36,498 nucleotides of DNA from a virus. Position numbers and translations under genes: made by a program. The stretch covers positions 1-36,498 of the IMG/VR virus record IMGVR_UViG_3300036791_001073; one strand, given 5' to 3'. Every line of letters starts with the position of its first letter. Positions within the stretch are counted from its first letter, which is position 1. Positions 29,196-36,498 of this stretch are shown here, piece by piece. The notes under the pieces are model-generated. The model saw only the letters and a list, made by a program, of their open reading frames with translations, ran no database searches and was not told the DNA's origin.

Positions 29196-31761
29196 TGGCT
29201 TTCCCATTCATGGGCTGGCGTCTCGCCGCGTCCATCTTGGCCGCATGGTCCATCAGGTTGCCCTGGTGGGTGACGTGCGCGTTCATCAGGTTGCCCATGT
29301 GAGTGACGTGCGCGTCCAGCATGGCATTGAAACGGCCGGCGTGCTGGTCGACTTGCGCCTGGTCGATCGCCTGCGCATGGTCGGCCTGCATCTGCATCAT
29401 CTGCGTCTGGAACTGTGCCTTCATCTTCAGGACTTCGAGTTGAATGGCGTTCTGTTCCTTCATTTGCTCCAGCTGAAGCTTCAGCTGCACCTGGCGTTCC
29501 TGGCTCTGTATCTTCATCTGCTCGATTTGCGGGTCGGGTCCGGTCTTTTGCCCTTGTTTCTGCTGCGCCGCAGCTTGAGACATTTGCTGGAGCATCTGCT
29601 GCTTCTGCTGCGGTGGCAGTTGCGATGGGTCCTGGAAAAACGACAGCGTGTTCCGCCAGCCTGCCAGCTCGACGAGCTTGCGCAGGCTGTAGCTGTACTG
29701 GTCTATAGTCACCAGCGGGTTTTCCGGCCCCAGCGTTTGCAAGATCAACTCTTGTTTCTGCACGATCTGCGTCAGGAATGCGATCTGGTCCTGCTGCGAC
29801 CCGCGCCCGAGCACGAGAGTAGGCGTGACCGACATGTCTGCGTGCCACTGCGCCGGATCGATGTTGACTGGCTTGCCGTTGAGCATCACCATGCGCGGCT
29901 CGTCCTGGTGCCGGATGGTCTCGCGCAGCATGCCGCGGAACAGGCGCACCATGCCGGCCTCGGCGAAGATGCGCGCGACCAGTTCGATGCGCGACTGCGC
30001 CTTGGTCAGCGTCGCCTGGACGGCGGCCTTGGTGCTCGACTGCAGCACGGCCGGGTCGAGGCCGGCGGACGCCTCGGAAACGCCGGTGCGCTGCTCTTTG
30101 ACCTGGTCCATCAATTCGAGAACAGGCAGCGCCTCCTTGCCCACGAACGGCACCACGATCGGCTGCATCATGCCGGGCTGGCGCATGCGCACGATTTTGG
30201 ACGTGTCGGGGTTCAGGGCGTCGTCGAGATTCACCTGCCCCTCGACCACGCCCATTTGCGGCTGCACGGACTGCGCCAGGCTGTCGAGAGTATCGCGGAG
30301 AATGCGGGATTTAATGCGTTGAATGTCCTTGGTGAGGTCGGTGACGGACTCGCCGAAGAACTGAAAGGCCTCGGGATATGGACAGAACGCCGCGAACGGG
30401 ATGTCGTCGCAGGGCTGCTCGTCGAGAATACGATACTGCGTTCCGGCGGTTATGACCCTTATGAGTTCCGGTATGCCGTCCCCGTCCCGGTCCGCCGTGA
30501 TGTAGAGTTCACCGTATTTGATGATCCGCATTGACGGATCAGACGCCGGATTGTCCGCCGGGCCGACCATGGATGACAGATGCGGTCGCCGCGCCTGCGT
30601 TTCCCAGTTGTCGCTATCGTTCGCCATATCCATGTCGCAATCCAGAAGCTCTTCCGGACTGTCGACCCATCCTTCCGCGATGAAGTCACCAACGGTCTTG
30701 TCTTCGGTATAACCAAGCAGTGATGTCCTATCTATCGAGGTGCCGCGGCGGGCGACGATCATCGCCTCGCAGGGTATGCCGCGCAGCCGCAGCCGTCCCT
30801 CGACGACAATGCGCCTGATCTTGAGGTCATAGAAAGCCGACGGAGATGGCCCCCCTGGGGTCTCACTGCCTCCAGGGGGGCCGGCGCCGCCGGGAGATCC
30901 CTCTTGCGGCGGCATGGGCGGCATTGTCGGGGGCGTCGTCGTGCTCATCGAGGGCGGTGCCGGCGATCCCATTGGAGGGGGACTAATTTGCCCTAAAAGC
31001 CCCCCTGGACCACCAGGCGCCTGCGCATCTGGAGGCCCCTGGTCCGGTGTCGGGCCAGCCAATTGCCGAAATGGCGCGGGGATGCCGCCGACGGGGGACG
31101 GGGCCGGATAGGCGTGTTTCGCGACGATCTCGACGCCTGGGTCCGACGCGAGCGCCACCGCCTGGTCGCGCGTCAAGCCCGTATGCGTCGAGTACACCGG
31201 CTTGCGGCTTTTCTCCCATTGCCAGCGGACAAACCCGGTTTTGCGCACCAGCGCATCCTGGAACGCGTCATGAAAGGTCAGGAAACTGTCGGGATTGTCG
31301 ATCTTCATCACGACGTCGCGGAAATACGCGGTGGCCTGCTGTGCCTGCTCGTCGCGACGCTTGAATTCATCGGGGTCGGCGCTGGCAACGGGCTGGAACT
31401 CGACGACGCCATCGCCCGAGAAGAAAATTCTCAGCAATTCCGGCATGATGCCCAGCACGGTGTCGCGGACCTCGGTGAGGACGGCGCGCGAACGGTCCTC
31501 TTGCGCCGCGTCCACGTCCACATCGGGCAGGCGCCCCTTGTAATATTCGGTCGAGTCGTACCGTTCGGTGGCCAGGAACTCGTTGACGTAGTTTCTGGCA
31601 TCGGTTGCCCAGTCGAACACCAGGCCCTGGAATTCCTGGTCCGTCATCGGACGGCCGAGGCGCCCCGGCAGCGGCAGATAATCGACGTTGCGGCGAGGAT
31701 CGTCCGACGACCGCGTTCCCGGCTCGCCAATGATCTCAGACGGCGCTGGTAGCTCGGCCAT
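29179..31761 (-). CDS. Portal protein (head-tail connector) with Pro/Gly insertion, 860 aa
   Basis: The portal forms the dodecameric ring through which DNA enters and leaves the head. GGAGG lies 7 bases before the ATG at 31761. Conserved parts include NVDYLPLPGRLGRPMTDQEF, ARNYVNEFLATERYDSTEYY, VRDTVLGIMPELLRIFF, YRILDEQPCDDIPFAAFCPY, ESVTDLTKDIQRIKSRILRD and EASAGLDPAVLQSSTKAAVQ. An insertion of ~90 residues (about 219-309) is almost only Pro, Gly, Ala and Ser. The C-terminal ~200 residues are Gln-rich coiled coil with a duplicated AHVTHMGNLM/AHVTHQGNLM motif. Length fits long podoviral portals. Confidence 0.9.
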   Translation of the reverse strand: MAELPAPSEIIGEPGTRSSDDPRRNVDYLPLPGRLGRPMTDQEFQGLVFDWATDARNYVNEFLATERYDSTEYYKGRLPDVDVDAAQEDRSRAVLTEVRDTVLGIMPELLRIFFSGDGVVEFQPVASADPDEFKRRDEQAQQATAYFRDVVMKIDNPDSFLTFHDAFQDALVRKTGFVRWQWEKSRKPVYSTHTGLTRDQAVALASDPGVEIVAKHAYPAPSPVGGIPAPFRQLAGPTPDQGPPDAQAPGGPGGLLGQISPPPMGSPAPPSMSTTTPPTMPPMPPQEGSPGGAGPPGGSETPGGPSPSAFYDLKIRRIVVEGRLRLRGIPCEAMIVARRGTSIDRTSLLGYTEDKTVGDFIAEGWVDSPEELLDCDMDMANDSDNWETQARRPHLSSMVGPADNPASDPSMRIIKYGELYITADRDGDGIPELIRVITAGTQYRILDEQPCDDIPFAAFCPYPEAFQFFGESVTDLTKDIQRIKSRILRDTLDSLAQSVQPQMGVVEGQVNLDDALNPDTSKIVRMRQPGMMQPIVVPFVGKEALPVLELMDQVKEQRTGVSEASAGLDPAVLQSSTKAAVQATLTKAQSRIELVARIFAEAGMVRLFRGMLRETIRHQDEPRMVMLNGKPVNIDPAQWHADMSVTPTLVLGRGSQQDQIAFLTQIVQKQELILQTLGPENPLVTIDQYSYSLRKLVELAGWRNTLSFFQDPSQLPPQQKQQMLQQMSQAAAQQKQGQKTGPDPQIEQMKIQSQERQVQLKLQLEQMKEQNAIQLEVLKMKAQFQTQMMQMQADHAQAIDQAQVDQHAGRFNAMLDAHVTHMGNLMNAHVTHQGNLMDHAAKMDAARRQPMNGKANGSAH

Positions 31762-32071
31762 GGTCGCCCTCCAGCTTCAGTAGCAGACCCTTGCAGATGC
31801 GCACATTTAGCGTTCTCAATACCTCGGCGGCCTCAGCCAAGTCGGCCTGTGTCGCAAGAGGTGTGGATTGGTCAGCGGACACACGCCAGGTCTTACCCTC
31901 GTCCCGCCACCAACGATGAAAGCTTGCGCGCGCTGGCATCAGCAGGACGTAGAGTATATCGATGCCGTTCACCAGTAGTTGCCCTCTTAGCCAACTTTTA
32001 CCGAAACGCACATCAATAAACCCCGCGCCCCCGCCAAATAGCCGTCTTCGACGCCCTGGTAGCCCGGCCAT
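31736..32071 (-). CDS. Hypothetical protein between terminase and portal, 111 aa
   Basis: The ATG at 32071 lies 2 bases after the terminase stop with GAGGG 7 bases upstream; a TTG at 32077 is also in frame. The N-terminus is basic (MAGLPGRRRRLFGGGAGFID) and followed by a moderately hydrophobic stretch (LLVNGIDILYVLLMPARASF). The C-terminal half is helical (TQADLAEAAEVLRTLNVRIC). It overlaps the portal start by 26 bases. No family recognised; possibly a packaging or head-assembly accessory. Confidence 0.7.
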   Translation of the reverse strand: MAGLPGRRRRLFGGGAGFIDVRFGKSWLRGQLLVNGIDILYVLLMPARASFHRWWRDEGKTWRVSADQSTPLATQADLAEAAEVLRTLNVRICKGLLLKLEGDHGRATSAV

Positions 32072-32073
32072 GG

Positions 32074-33537
32074 TCAAACCCTCATCATCCGCGGCCGCTT
32101 AAGCGCGCCCTGCGACGATCGACCCTGCATCGCCCCTGCGGTGATTGCCCCAGTCCTGGCGAAAGTCAAACAGAACGCATCGGCCCCGTCCGGTGAGTCG
32201 CCGTCCAGCACGCCGCGGGCCCGCATCTCGTCCTTGCTTTCGACCTTGGCGTTGCCATTACTCTGATAGACCACCGTCGGCGTCGTCAGCTCCTCCGCCG
32301 TCTTCGGATCGTCCGGAAACTTCACCGCCCTCGTCATGAACCAGTCCCGGGCGTTGAGCCACAGCTCGTCGCGCAACCGCGCCGCCTTCGTCAGCACGGA
32401 ACTCGACTCGCCTACATTGATGCCTACGACGGGCAGGTTCAGTTCGCGCAGTCGGTCGACCACACCGCCGCCCACCCCGATCACGTCCACGAAAATCGCT
32501 TCCGGCCGGTCGCGCTCCTTGGTATCTTCCCATTCCCGCAGTATGGTGCCGGTCAGCCGCATGGTGTCGTCGTACTGCCAGCGCTTGACCGGCTCCAGAC
32601 ATACCGGCCCCTTCCTTTTGGCCAGGCTGCTCTTGTCCCTTGTAAGCGATCGCGCCACGTCGACGCCCCAGTACACCGGCTCGGCGCGCGGCGCGATGAT
32701 GTCGCGCGCCTGGGCCCCCTGGACGAGGTCTCGGGGAATGAGGGTATCGTCGTCGCCGGTGGCGAACTCGGCCAGCACGCGAATGCGATACCGGTTCTTT
32801 TCCACGCCGAAGGCGCGCTCTTCCTCGATGTACTCCGTGGCTACCCTGCTGCTATCGAAGCACGTGACCTTCGCGGTGCGCCACACATGCTTGAGTTTTG
32901 TCTGCGTCTGAAAGAAAAACCCCGAGGCCCGCGTCGGGTTGCTGGCCAGTATGGTGATGGCGCCTTTGGTGGACATCGACCCACTGGCCGCTTCAAAAAC
33001 TTGCTCTGCTACCCCACTCGCCTCGTCCGCAATCAGCAACACGTGCTCGGCGTGGATGCCCTGCAACGCTTCCGGCGCCTCTTTTCTGCTGGTGCGGTAG
33101 GTGCAGAAACACGCCTCTGGCGCCGCCGTCATGAATACGCGTTCCGAGGTGACGCTCAGCAGCCCGGCAAACAGCGGCTGATTCTGCTCGATACGCTTCA
33201 ACCAGATCCTCACTTCGGAAGCCAACGCGTCGAACAGCTGCGTCGCGGAGGGGGCCGTGACCGCCACCTTGCAGGGATGGCGGGTCAATAAAAAATGCAA
33301 AACGCAACCCGCCAGGAACATGGTCTTGCCGACGCCGTGCCCGGACCGGATCGAAAGCCGCGCGCACCCGCCGTCGAGCGCCTGCAGTTCGCGCAGCTGC
33401 CACGGTTCGATGTGGGAGACACCCATGACGGCTGAGAAAAAGGCCGGGCGGTCGTGGCGGTAGCGGTCGATGACCCTCAGAAGCCCAGCGCTGGGGATGA
33501 ATTCCTCGGCGTCAATTTGGGGGGCCAGCATCGCCAT
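32074..33537 (-). CDS. terL: Terminase large subunit, 487 aa
   Basis: The packaging motor: an ATPase that pumps DNA into the prohead and a nuclease that cuts concatemers. Walker A is SGHGVGKT (~65-72), Walker B is VLLIADEAS (~166-174), and a coupling motif SNPT lies at ~199-202. The RNase-H-like nuclease has acidic residues in YWGVDVARS (Asp ~293), IFVDVIGVGGGVVDRL (Asp ~351) and SPDGADAF (Asp ~450/453). Length is standard. It overlaps the 73-aa gene upstream by 26 bases. No recognisable small terminase lies next to it; a candidate may be one of the small upstream genes. Confidence 0.95.
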   Translation of the reverse strand: MAMLAPQIDAEEFIPSAGLLRVIDRYRHDRPAFFSAVMGVSHIEPWQLRELQALDGGCARLSIRSGHGVGKTMFLAGCVLHFLLTRHPCKVAVTAPSATQLFDALASEVRIWLKRIEQNQPLFAGLLSVTSERVFMTAAPEACFCTYRTSRKEAPEALQGIHAEHVLLIADEASGVAEQVFEAASGSMSTKGAITILASNPTRASGFFFQTQTKLKHVWRTAKVTCFDSSRVATEYIEEERAFGVEKNRYRIRVLAEFATGDDDTLIPRDLVQGAQARDIIAPRAEPVYWGVDVARSLTRDKSSLAKRKGPVCLEPVKRWQYDDTMRLTGTILREWEDTKERDRPEAIFVDVIGVGGGVVDRLRELNLPVVGINVGESSSVLTKAARLRDELWLNARDWFMTRAVKFPDDPKTAEELTTPTVVYQSNGNAKVESKDEMRARGVLDGDSPDGADAFCLTFARTGAITAGAMQGRSSQGALKRPRMMRV

Positions 33538-33733
33538 CTAATTCCAGCGCCATGTCATAGAGGCTGGCGATGGCCTCGGCCTCATTGTCGAATATTTCGG
33601 AACCCAGGCACCGTCGGCCCCTGAGTTCGAGACCCAGGCGATACTGCCCGTCCCGCTCCAGCACACTGACCGTCGCAAACTCCGGAAAATCGGGGGACGG
33701 CTCGTCGCTATCCCCCAGTCGGGGAGGACTCAT
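33512..33733 (-). CDS. Hypothetical small acidic protein upstream of terminase, 73 aa
   Basis: Begins MSPPRLGDSDEPSPDFPEFA, with a beta-like middle (TVSVLERDGQYRLGLELRGR) and a helical end (EAEAIASLYDMALELDGDAG). Acidic overall. It is too short and lacks a helix-turn-helix, so it does not look like a small terminase. The stop lies within the terminase start region. Confidence 0.65.
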   Translation of the reverse strand: MSPPRLGDSDEPSPDFPEFATVSVLERDGQYRLGLELRGRRCLGSEIFDNEAEAIASLYDMALELDGDAGPPN

Positions 33734-33783
33734 ACAATCACTTTCATATGCCAGTGGTCATCAGAGGTTGCAGCACCCTACGG

Positions 33784-33960
33784 TCATCCATGCACCGGGG
33801 GGCCGAACGCGTGCCACCCCAAAAGCAGGAACAGCACGAACAGCAGGATCGTGTTGCCGATCGGCCCATACGGCGCCGCCGGGCTGTTGGGCCAGTTCCA
33901 CACCAGCCCAAACACCAGCCAGATCAGCATCAATATCCAGAATATCAGGCCGAGCGACAC
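33784..33960 (-). CDS. Small two-span membrane protein, 58 aa
   Basis: A GTG start at 33960 follows the upstream stop by 10 bases, with AGGGG upstream, and gives a protein beginning (M)SLGLIFWILMLIWLVFGLV. An ATG at 34008 is also in frame but would overlap the neighbour. There are two hydrophobic spans (SLGLIFWILMLIWLVFGLVW and GNTILLFVLFLLLGWHAFGP) joined by a short polar loop, ending GPPVHG. Proteins of this exact layout are frequent in rhizobial phages near packaging genes (from memory). Function unknown. Confidence 0.75.
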   Translation of the reverse strand: MSLGLIFWILMLIWLVFGLVWNWPNSPAAPYGPIGNTILLFVLFLLLGWHAFGPPVHG

Positions 33961-33970
33961 CGGCGCGCCC

Positions 33971-34396
33971 CTACCGCTCGCGAACCGACCGATTCCGAGA
34001 CAGCGCATAATTATGCAAGCTCCTGCCGGACATGCCGGGGCCGCCCTTGGCCTCGGCGTTGCGCGGCCGCATGTAGCCCACCTGTGCATTGGTGCGGTCC
34101 GGAATTTCGCCGGTATCCGGCACATCGTATTCCGCCTCGCGGTTGTAGGTCGCGTGACGTTCCTTGCCGCCCTTCGCCATCTCGTTGCCGCGATAGCTGT
34201 TCGCGCCGCGCATCTCACCGCCTCCATTGTCCAGGTTCGGGTTCATGAACCGCGTTGAGGTATAAGGCCTGTCCCGGCGCGGCGAGCGCTCCAGCAGGTC
34301 GTCGTAGCCGGGCGCCTCTTCCCTACCGCCATAGCTGTTGCCACTGGGCGCCTTGCGGCCGGATCTCGGAATACCGCCCATGCTGCCGCGCTTCAT
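33971..34396 (-). CDS. Hypothetical basic, low-complexity protein, 141 aa
   Basis: The ATG at 34396 has AGGAGG 5 bases upstream and overlaps the stop of the 46-aa gene (ATGA). The protein is rich in Gly, Arg, Asn and Ser with no hydrophobic core: MKRGSMGGIPRSGRKAPSGN, SYRGNEMAKGGKERHATYNR and GGPGMSGRSLHNYALSRNRS. It probably is disordered and may bind nucleic acid or capsid. No family recognised. Confidence 0.7.
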   Translation of the reverse strand: MKRGSMGGIPRSGRKAPSGNSYGGREEAPGYDDLLERSPRRDRPYTSTRFMNPNLDNGGGEMRGANSYRGNEMAKGGKERHATYNREAEYDVPDTGEIPDRTNAQVGYMRPRNAEAKGGPGMSGRSLHNYALSRNRSVRER

Positions 34397-34533
34397 TTCG
34401 CCCTCCTTGCCGCTTTCCAGCGCTGATGTATTATCCGCCAGCACACATTATCAGGCAGCAAACAGTAAGACGCCTTGTGCCAATACAGCCAAAGTACCCG
34501 CAACTCGCGATAGGAAAAGTCACCGATATTCAT
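34393..34533 (-). CDS. Small Trp-rich basic protein, 46 aa
   Basis: The frame begins at an ATG overlapping the upstream stop (GCGAAATGA) and ends in a TGA overlapping the next ATG (also GCGAAATGA). It encodes MNIGDFSYRELRVLWLYWHK, then ASYCLLPDNVCWRIIHQRWK and AARRAK. Identical coupling at both ends and a plausible amphipathic peptide support it. Function unknown. Confidence 0.72.
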   Translation of the reverse strand: MNIGDFSYRELRVLWLYWHKASYCLLPDNVCWRIIHQRWKAARRAK

Positions 34534-34685
34534 TTCGCGCCTCGCCGTTTATAGACGCCTCGGCGTGGCGCGCCGGCCTTATGCAACGCGATCGCGACCG
34601 CCTGGCGCTGCGGCTTTCCGGCCGCCATCTCGGTGCGAATGTTCGACGATACCACCTTGCGGGATTTGCCGGACCTGAGGGGCAT
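34530..34685 (-). CDS. Small basic conserved phage protein (DUF6496-like), 51 aa
   Basis: The chosen ATG (34685) shares one base with the previous stop (TGATG). The peptide is MPLRSGKSRKVVSSNIRTEM followed by AAGKPQRQAVAIALHKAGAP and a basic tail. The 'GKS.kvvs.NI..e...GKPq.QAVAIAL.kAg' pattern is a widespread small phage/bacterial family (DUF6496-like, from memory). It probably binds nucleic acid; the role is not known. Confidence 0.8.
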   Translation of the reverse strand: MPLRSGKSRKVVSSNIRTEMAAGKPQRQAVAIALHKAGAPRRGVYKRRGAK

Positions 34686-35134
34686 TACCGGCCCCCAAAA
34701 GGCGGGGTGAACAAGCCCTGCGGCAGGCCCATCTGCTGCTGCATCTGATAGCCCTGCGGCAGTATCGCCATGCTGCCCGACGGGGACGCCTGCGGCTGCG
34801 GGCCAGCCCCCACAGGCATCGCACCGGGATTGACAGGCCCGCCACCACCCGAGAAGCCCGGGGGCGGCCCCGGCAGCCCCCATTGCCCTAAAAGATGCTG
34901 CAGTTGCGGATACGCGGCGAACAGGGCCTGCAACGGGTGCGCCCCGGCACCCCCGGCACCCCCGAACTCCCCGAACTGCCCGAACTGCGGCGGCAAGCCG
35001 GCCATCCCTTGGGGCCCCATTTGCAACTGGCCGCCTGTCCCAGCCGGCAACTGCATGCCCGGCGGCAACGGCGTCATCGGTCCAGCCTGCCGCACCCCCT
35101 GCATTCCCGGCTGCATCGGTGCGCCCTTGCTCAT
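34685..35134 (-). CDS. Low-complexity Gly/Pro/Gln/Met-rich protein, 149 aa
   Basis: Start at 35134 (MSKGAPMQPGMQGVRQAGPM). Composition is dominated by Gly, Pro, Gln, Met and Ala, with one short helical patch (LQALFAAYPQLQHLLGQWGL) in the middle. It is very likely disordered and might be a minor virion or scaffold-like protein. The stop overlaps the next start by one base. No family recognised. Confidence 0.65.
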   Translation of the reverse strand: MSKGAPMQPGMQGVRQAGPMTPLPPGMQLPAGTGGQLQMGPQGMAGLPPQFGQFGEFGGAGGAGAHPLQALFAAYPQLQHLLGQWGLPGPPPGFSGGGGPVNPGAMPVGAGPQPQASPSGSMAILPQGYQMQQQMGLPQGLFTPPFGGR

Positions 35135-35138
35135 GGCG

Positions 35139-35309
35139 TCACTTCTGCCCGGGCGGGTCCGGCGGGTCCGGCGGGAGAGGCGGCGCCGGAAGGGGGCGCC
35201 ATTCACTCTGGCCTATCACCATGAGCCAAAGACTGCCGTCGCTGGCCAGGCAGGCCAGTGCGCCACGTCCATGCTCTTCGACCGAACAGATTTGCGTGAC
35301 CTGCGCCAT
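35139..35309 (-). CDS. Hypothetical small protein, 56 aa
   Basis: ATG at 35309, with GAGGG 7 bases upstream inside the end of the neighbouring gene. The sequence is MAQVTQICSVEEHGRGALAC, then LASDGSLWLMVIGQSEWRPL, then a Pro-rich tail. The 'LasDGslW.m......W..LP..p.PP' layout is common in small proteins of proteobacterial prophages that look like single-blade beta-propeller fragments. Function unknown. Confidence 0.7.
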   Translation of the reverse strand: MAQVTQICSVEEHGRGALACLASDGSLWLMVIGQSEWRPLPAPPLPPDPPDPPGQK

Positions 35310-35311
35310 GG

Positions 35312-35473
35312 CTAAACCCTCTTCAGCCTCGGATTGGCCTTCTTGGCAGCCTTGCCAGCACCGCGCGTCTTCGCCGCCAGGATGGCCCCGGCCGCCTTGG
35401 GGCTATACCCCTCGCGCTCTATCTTGCCCTGCACGGCCGCAAAACCAGGGTGTTTCTTGGAATGCTTCGCCAT
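35312..35473 (-). CDS. Small basic phage protein, 53 aa
   Basis: ATG at 35473; an upstream extension of the frame has no conserved sequence. It encodes MAKHSKKHPGFAAVQGKIER, then EGYSPKAAGAILAAKTRGAG, then a Lys-rich end (KAAKKANPRLKRV). The 'HPGFkaVq.kIa...g.skkaAgAILAaatR.aS..AKkaNPrLkrV' pattern recurs in phages. Basic charge suggests nucleic-acid binding. It lies just downstream of the tRNA-Trp. Confidence 0.78.
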   Translation of the reverse strand: MAKHSKKHPGFAAVQGKIEREGYSPKAAGAILAAKTRGAGKAAKKANPRLKRV

Positions 35474-35593
35474 GCGCGGATAGAATAGCCGGCCGGCCAC
35501 GGTGTCAAGAACAAAGGGGGCACAGGGGGTCCCGGTAGTCGCCGGTATGTTTTTCGACACGATCGCCAACGTTGAACATGAGAGCTATAGGGC

Positions 35594-35669
35594 TGGCAGA
35601 AGTGGAGGGACTCGAACCCCCAACCCCCGGTTTTGGAGACCGGCGCTCTAGCCATTGAGCTACACTCCT
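35594..35669 (-). tRNA. tRNA-Trp (anticodon CCA)
   Basis: A complete 76-base cloverleaf with encoded CCA. The acceptor AGGAGTG pairs with CACTTCT (one G-U). The D stem is GCTC/GAGC, the anticodon stem CCGGT/ACCGG around loop CTCCAAA (anticodon CCA), and the T stem GGGGG/CCCTC with loop TTCGAGT. The discriminator base is G. The first base lies inside the TAG stop of the upstream protein gene, so RNase P processing would cut that mRNA at its stop codon. Phage-encoded tRNAs usually support late translation or replace host tRNAs damaged by defence systems. Confidence 0.96.
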
Positions 35670-36069
35670 ACGGACCGCCGCCCGGCTCGGTGAATGACCG
35701 CCACAACTGTTTAGCTAAATCGGTCATCAGCGCGTAGTTCTTGGATTGGATGCTACAGTCCTGTCGCTCCATTGGGATGAGAACGGGATAGATAGCGTCC
35801 ACGATTTTCGGAATCATGGCCGCCTCGACCTCCTCGTTGGCGCATCGTCGTCTCATCTCTCGCTCATTCGACACCTCGTCCGACACACGTTGGCCGTACC
35901 CTCGCATCAGTGCATTGGCGAACCAGCCTATCATCCATCCTTCATCAATCGGATTACCAGCGTTATCCTTGAACCCAAGCTTATCAGCTATCTTGCAAAA
36001 TGCCTGTGCCCAGTCTTGGGCATCGAACGATGGCAATGGCCAGTCGGGACGTTCATTTACATACTCCAT
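35668..36069 (-). CDS. Hypothetical phage protein, 133 aa
   Basis: ATG at 36069, overlapping the end of the upstream zinc-ribbon-like gene by 13 bases. Contains MEYVNERPDWPLPSFDAQDW, AQAFCKIADKLGFKDNAGNP and EGWMIGWFANALMRGYGQRV, with helical sequence to the end. The 'W...FA.ai..GY' pattern is seen in small early/late phage proteins of unknown role. Its stop codon overlaps the 5' end of tRNA-Trp. Confidence 0.75.
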   Translation of the reverse strand: MEYVNERPDWPLPSFDAQDWAQAFCKIADKLGFKDNAGNPIDEGWMIGWFANALMRGYGQRVSDEVSNEREMRRRCANEEVEAAMIPKIVDAIYPVLIPMERQDCSIQSKNYALMTDLAKQLWRSFTEPGGGP

Positions 36070-36218
36070 GGGCGTTGTTCCACCCGCCGTCGTAATTCAG
36101 CCCTGCTCACATAACCATGCCGCCGGTGGCAGCGAATACATTCACCCCAGATGCCACCAGCGTCATCCATGGTCACACACCGGCGACACCAGCCAAGCCA
36201 ACAAAGAATACGGTCCAT
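36057..36218 (-). CDS. Small Cys-rich, possibly zinc-binding protein, 53 aa
   Basis: The ATG at 36218 (MDRILCWLGWCRRCVTMDDA) has an AGAGG 7 bases upstream; an earlier ATG at 36245 in frame lacks one. It carries a CxxxxCxxC cluster near the N-terminus and CIRCHRRHGY in the middle, a plausible zinc ribbon. It is the first visible gene of the long late minus-strand unit. Function unknown. Confidence 0.65.
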   Translation of the reverse strand: MDRILCWLGWCRRCVTMDDAGGIWGECIRCHRRHGYVSRAELRRRVEQRPWSM

Positions 36219-36498
36219 TTCACACCTCTCACCAAAACCCCCCATAAACCCAGCCCCAGGGTTTCAACCCCAGAATGGGCGCTGTTGGGGTTTCAGTGAC
36301 AGGTTACCGTCCATGGACCTACCGTGCATGGGGGGGGCGCTGTTCCACCGGCCCGGCCCCCCGCATCGAAGGGGGGGGGTACCCCGGGGGGGGTCCGCTG
36401 AGGCCCTGGCGAGGCCCTCGACCGCTTCCCGAGTTATCCACAGGAAAGTTGAACGGACCGGCCTGACCGGCCTCTCGCGGCCGTGACCTATTCCCTTC
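36219..36498. promoter_or_regulatory. Upstream region of the late operon with G runs, inverted repeats and a DnaA box
   Basis: No gene is recognisable. AACCCC (36267-36272 region) and GGGGTT form a stem around AGAATGGGCGCTGTT. Runs of 7-9 G occur near 36330, 36371 and 36386. GAGGCCCT is repeated at ~36399 and ~36411. TTATCCACA (36434-36442) is a perfect DnaA box. No strong -35/-10 pair is visible for the late transcript, which may therefore need a phage activator. If the window is circular, this region also lies just after the end of the early operon. Confidence 0.45.

Noticed and set aside
29095-30534. Very long plus-strand open frame opposite the portal gene
   Set aside because: It is the antisense of a well-supported portal gene, consists of high-GC-driven Leu/Arg/His runs, and has no recognisable domain or ribosome binding site.
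35594-35669. tRNA-Trp as a bacterial attachment site at a prophage end
   Set aside because: The tRNA is complete, lies inside a phage gene cluster with phage genes on both sides, and no matching fragment is found next to int, where a tRNA-Ser core is present instead.
36219-36498. Plus-strand open frames at the right end
   Set aside because: Pro/Arg-rich sequence crossing G runs and inverted repeats, no ribosome binding sites and opposite to the late operon; treated as non-coding.

Overview
The window reads as the genome, or nearly the whole genome, of a temperate short-tailed (podovirus-like) phage of an alphaproteobacterium, most likely a member of the Hyphomicrobiales. The host assignment rests on a phage-borne GcrA homologue (a cell-cycle regulator family restricted to Alphaproteobacteria), high GC content and small rhizobial-prophage-type proteins. 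There is no tail-tube, sheath or baseplate gene. The structural set is terminase, a long portal, scaffold, an HK97-fold capsid, an adaptor, a beta-propeller tail protein, spike/fibre proteins and large ejection-type proteins, which is the podovirus pattern (Bcep22-like in flavour; inference).

Layout. (1) 1-3998, minus strand: a tightly coupled early operon running off the left edge: Cro/YdaS-like regulator, RusA resolvase, orphan cytosine-C5 DNA methyltransferase, GcrA, a replication initiator with an iteron-like region inside the gene, and four small or hypothetical genes. (2) 4020-4155: a divergent control region with TGGACA/TGTCCA operators. (3) 4156-10087, plus strand: a small HTH repressor, then a recombination operon (YqaJ exonuclease, ERF annealing protein, two conserved phage proteins), a ~470-bp array of degenerate YNNGG pentamers, three tiny genes or small proteins, an excisionase-like gene overlapping a tyrosine integrase, and a second Xis-like gene. 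(4) 10094-10371: a well-formed attP, with GTATCCC arm sites on both sides of the 5' half of a tRNA-Ser gene. (5) 10416-36218, minus strand: the late region, transcribed right to left. It holds small genes plus a tRNA-Trp, terminase, portal, virion transglycosylase, scaffold, capsid, neck/tail genes, ejection proteins, a lysis cassette, and a terminator at 10416-10456.

The genes fit a coherent life cycle. The repressor and Cro-like protein contest the operators. Exo/ERF and Rep/RusA handle replication-recombination. Int/Xis act at attP in a tRNA-Ser gene. One very long minus-strand unit supplies virion and lysis proteins. The gene cut at position 1 would continue at 36498 and end at 36488 if the window is circular, so the two ends may be adjacent in the genome.

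Most distinctive are the pentamer array, the origin-like cluster inside rep, the near-leaderless repressor promoter with a GANTC site in its spacer, the attP architecture, a string of genes below 60 codons linked by ATGA overlaps, and a tRNA-Trp whose first bases overlap a stop codon. All functional calls come from reading sequence motifs; no database search was possible.
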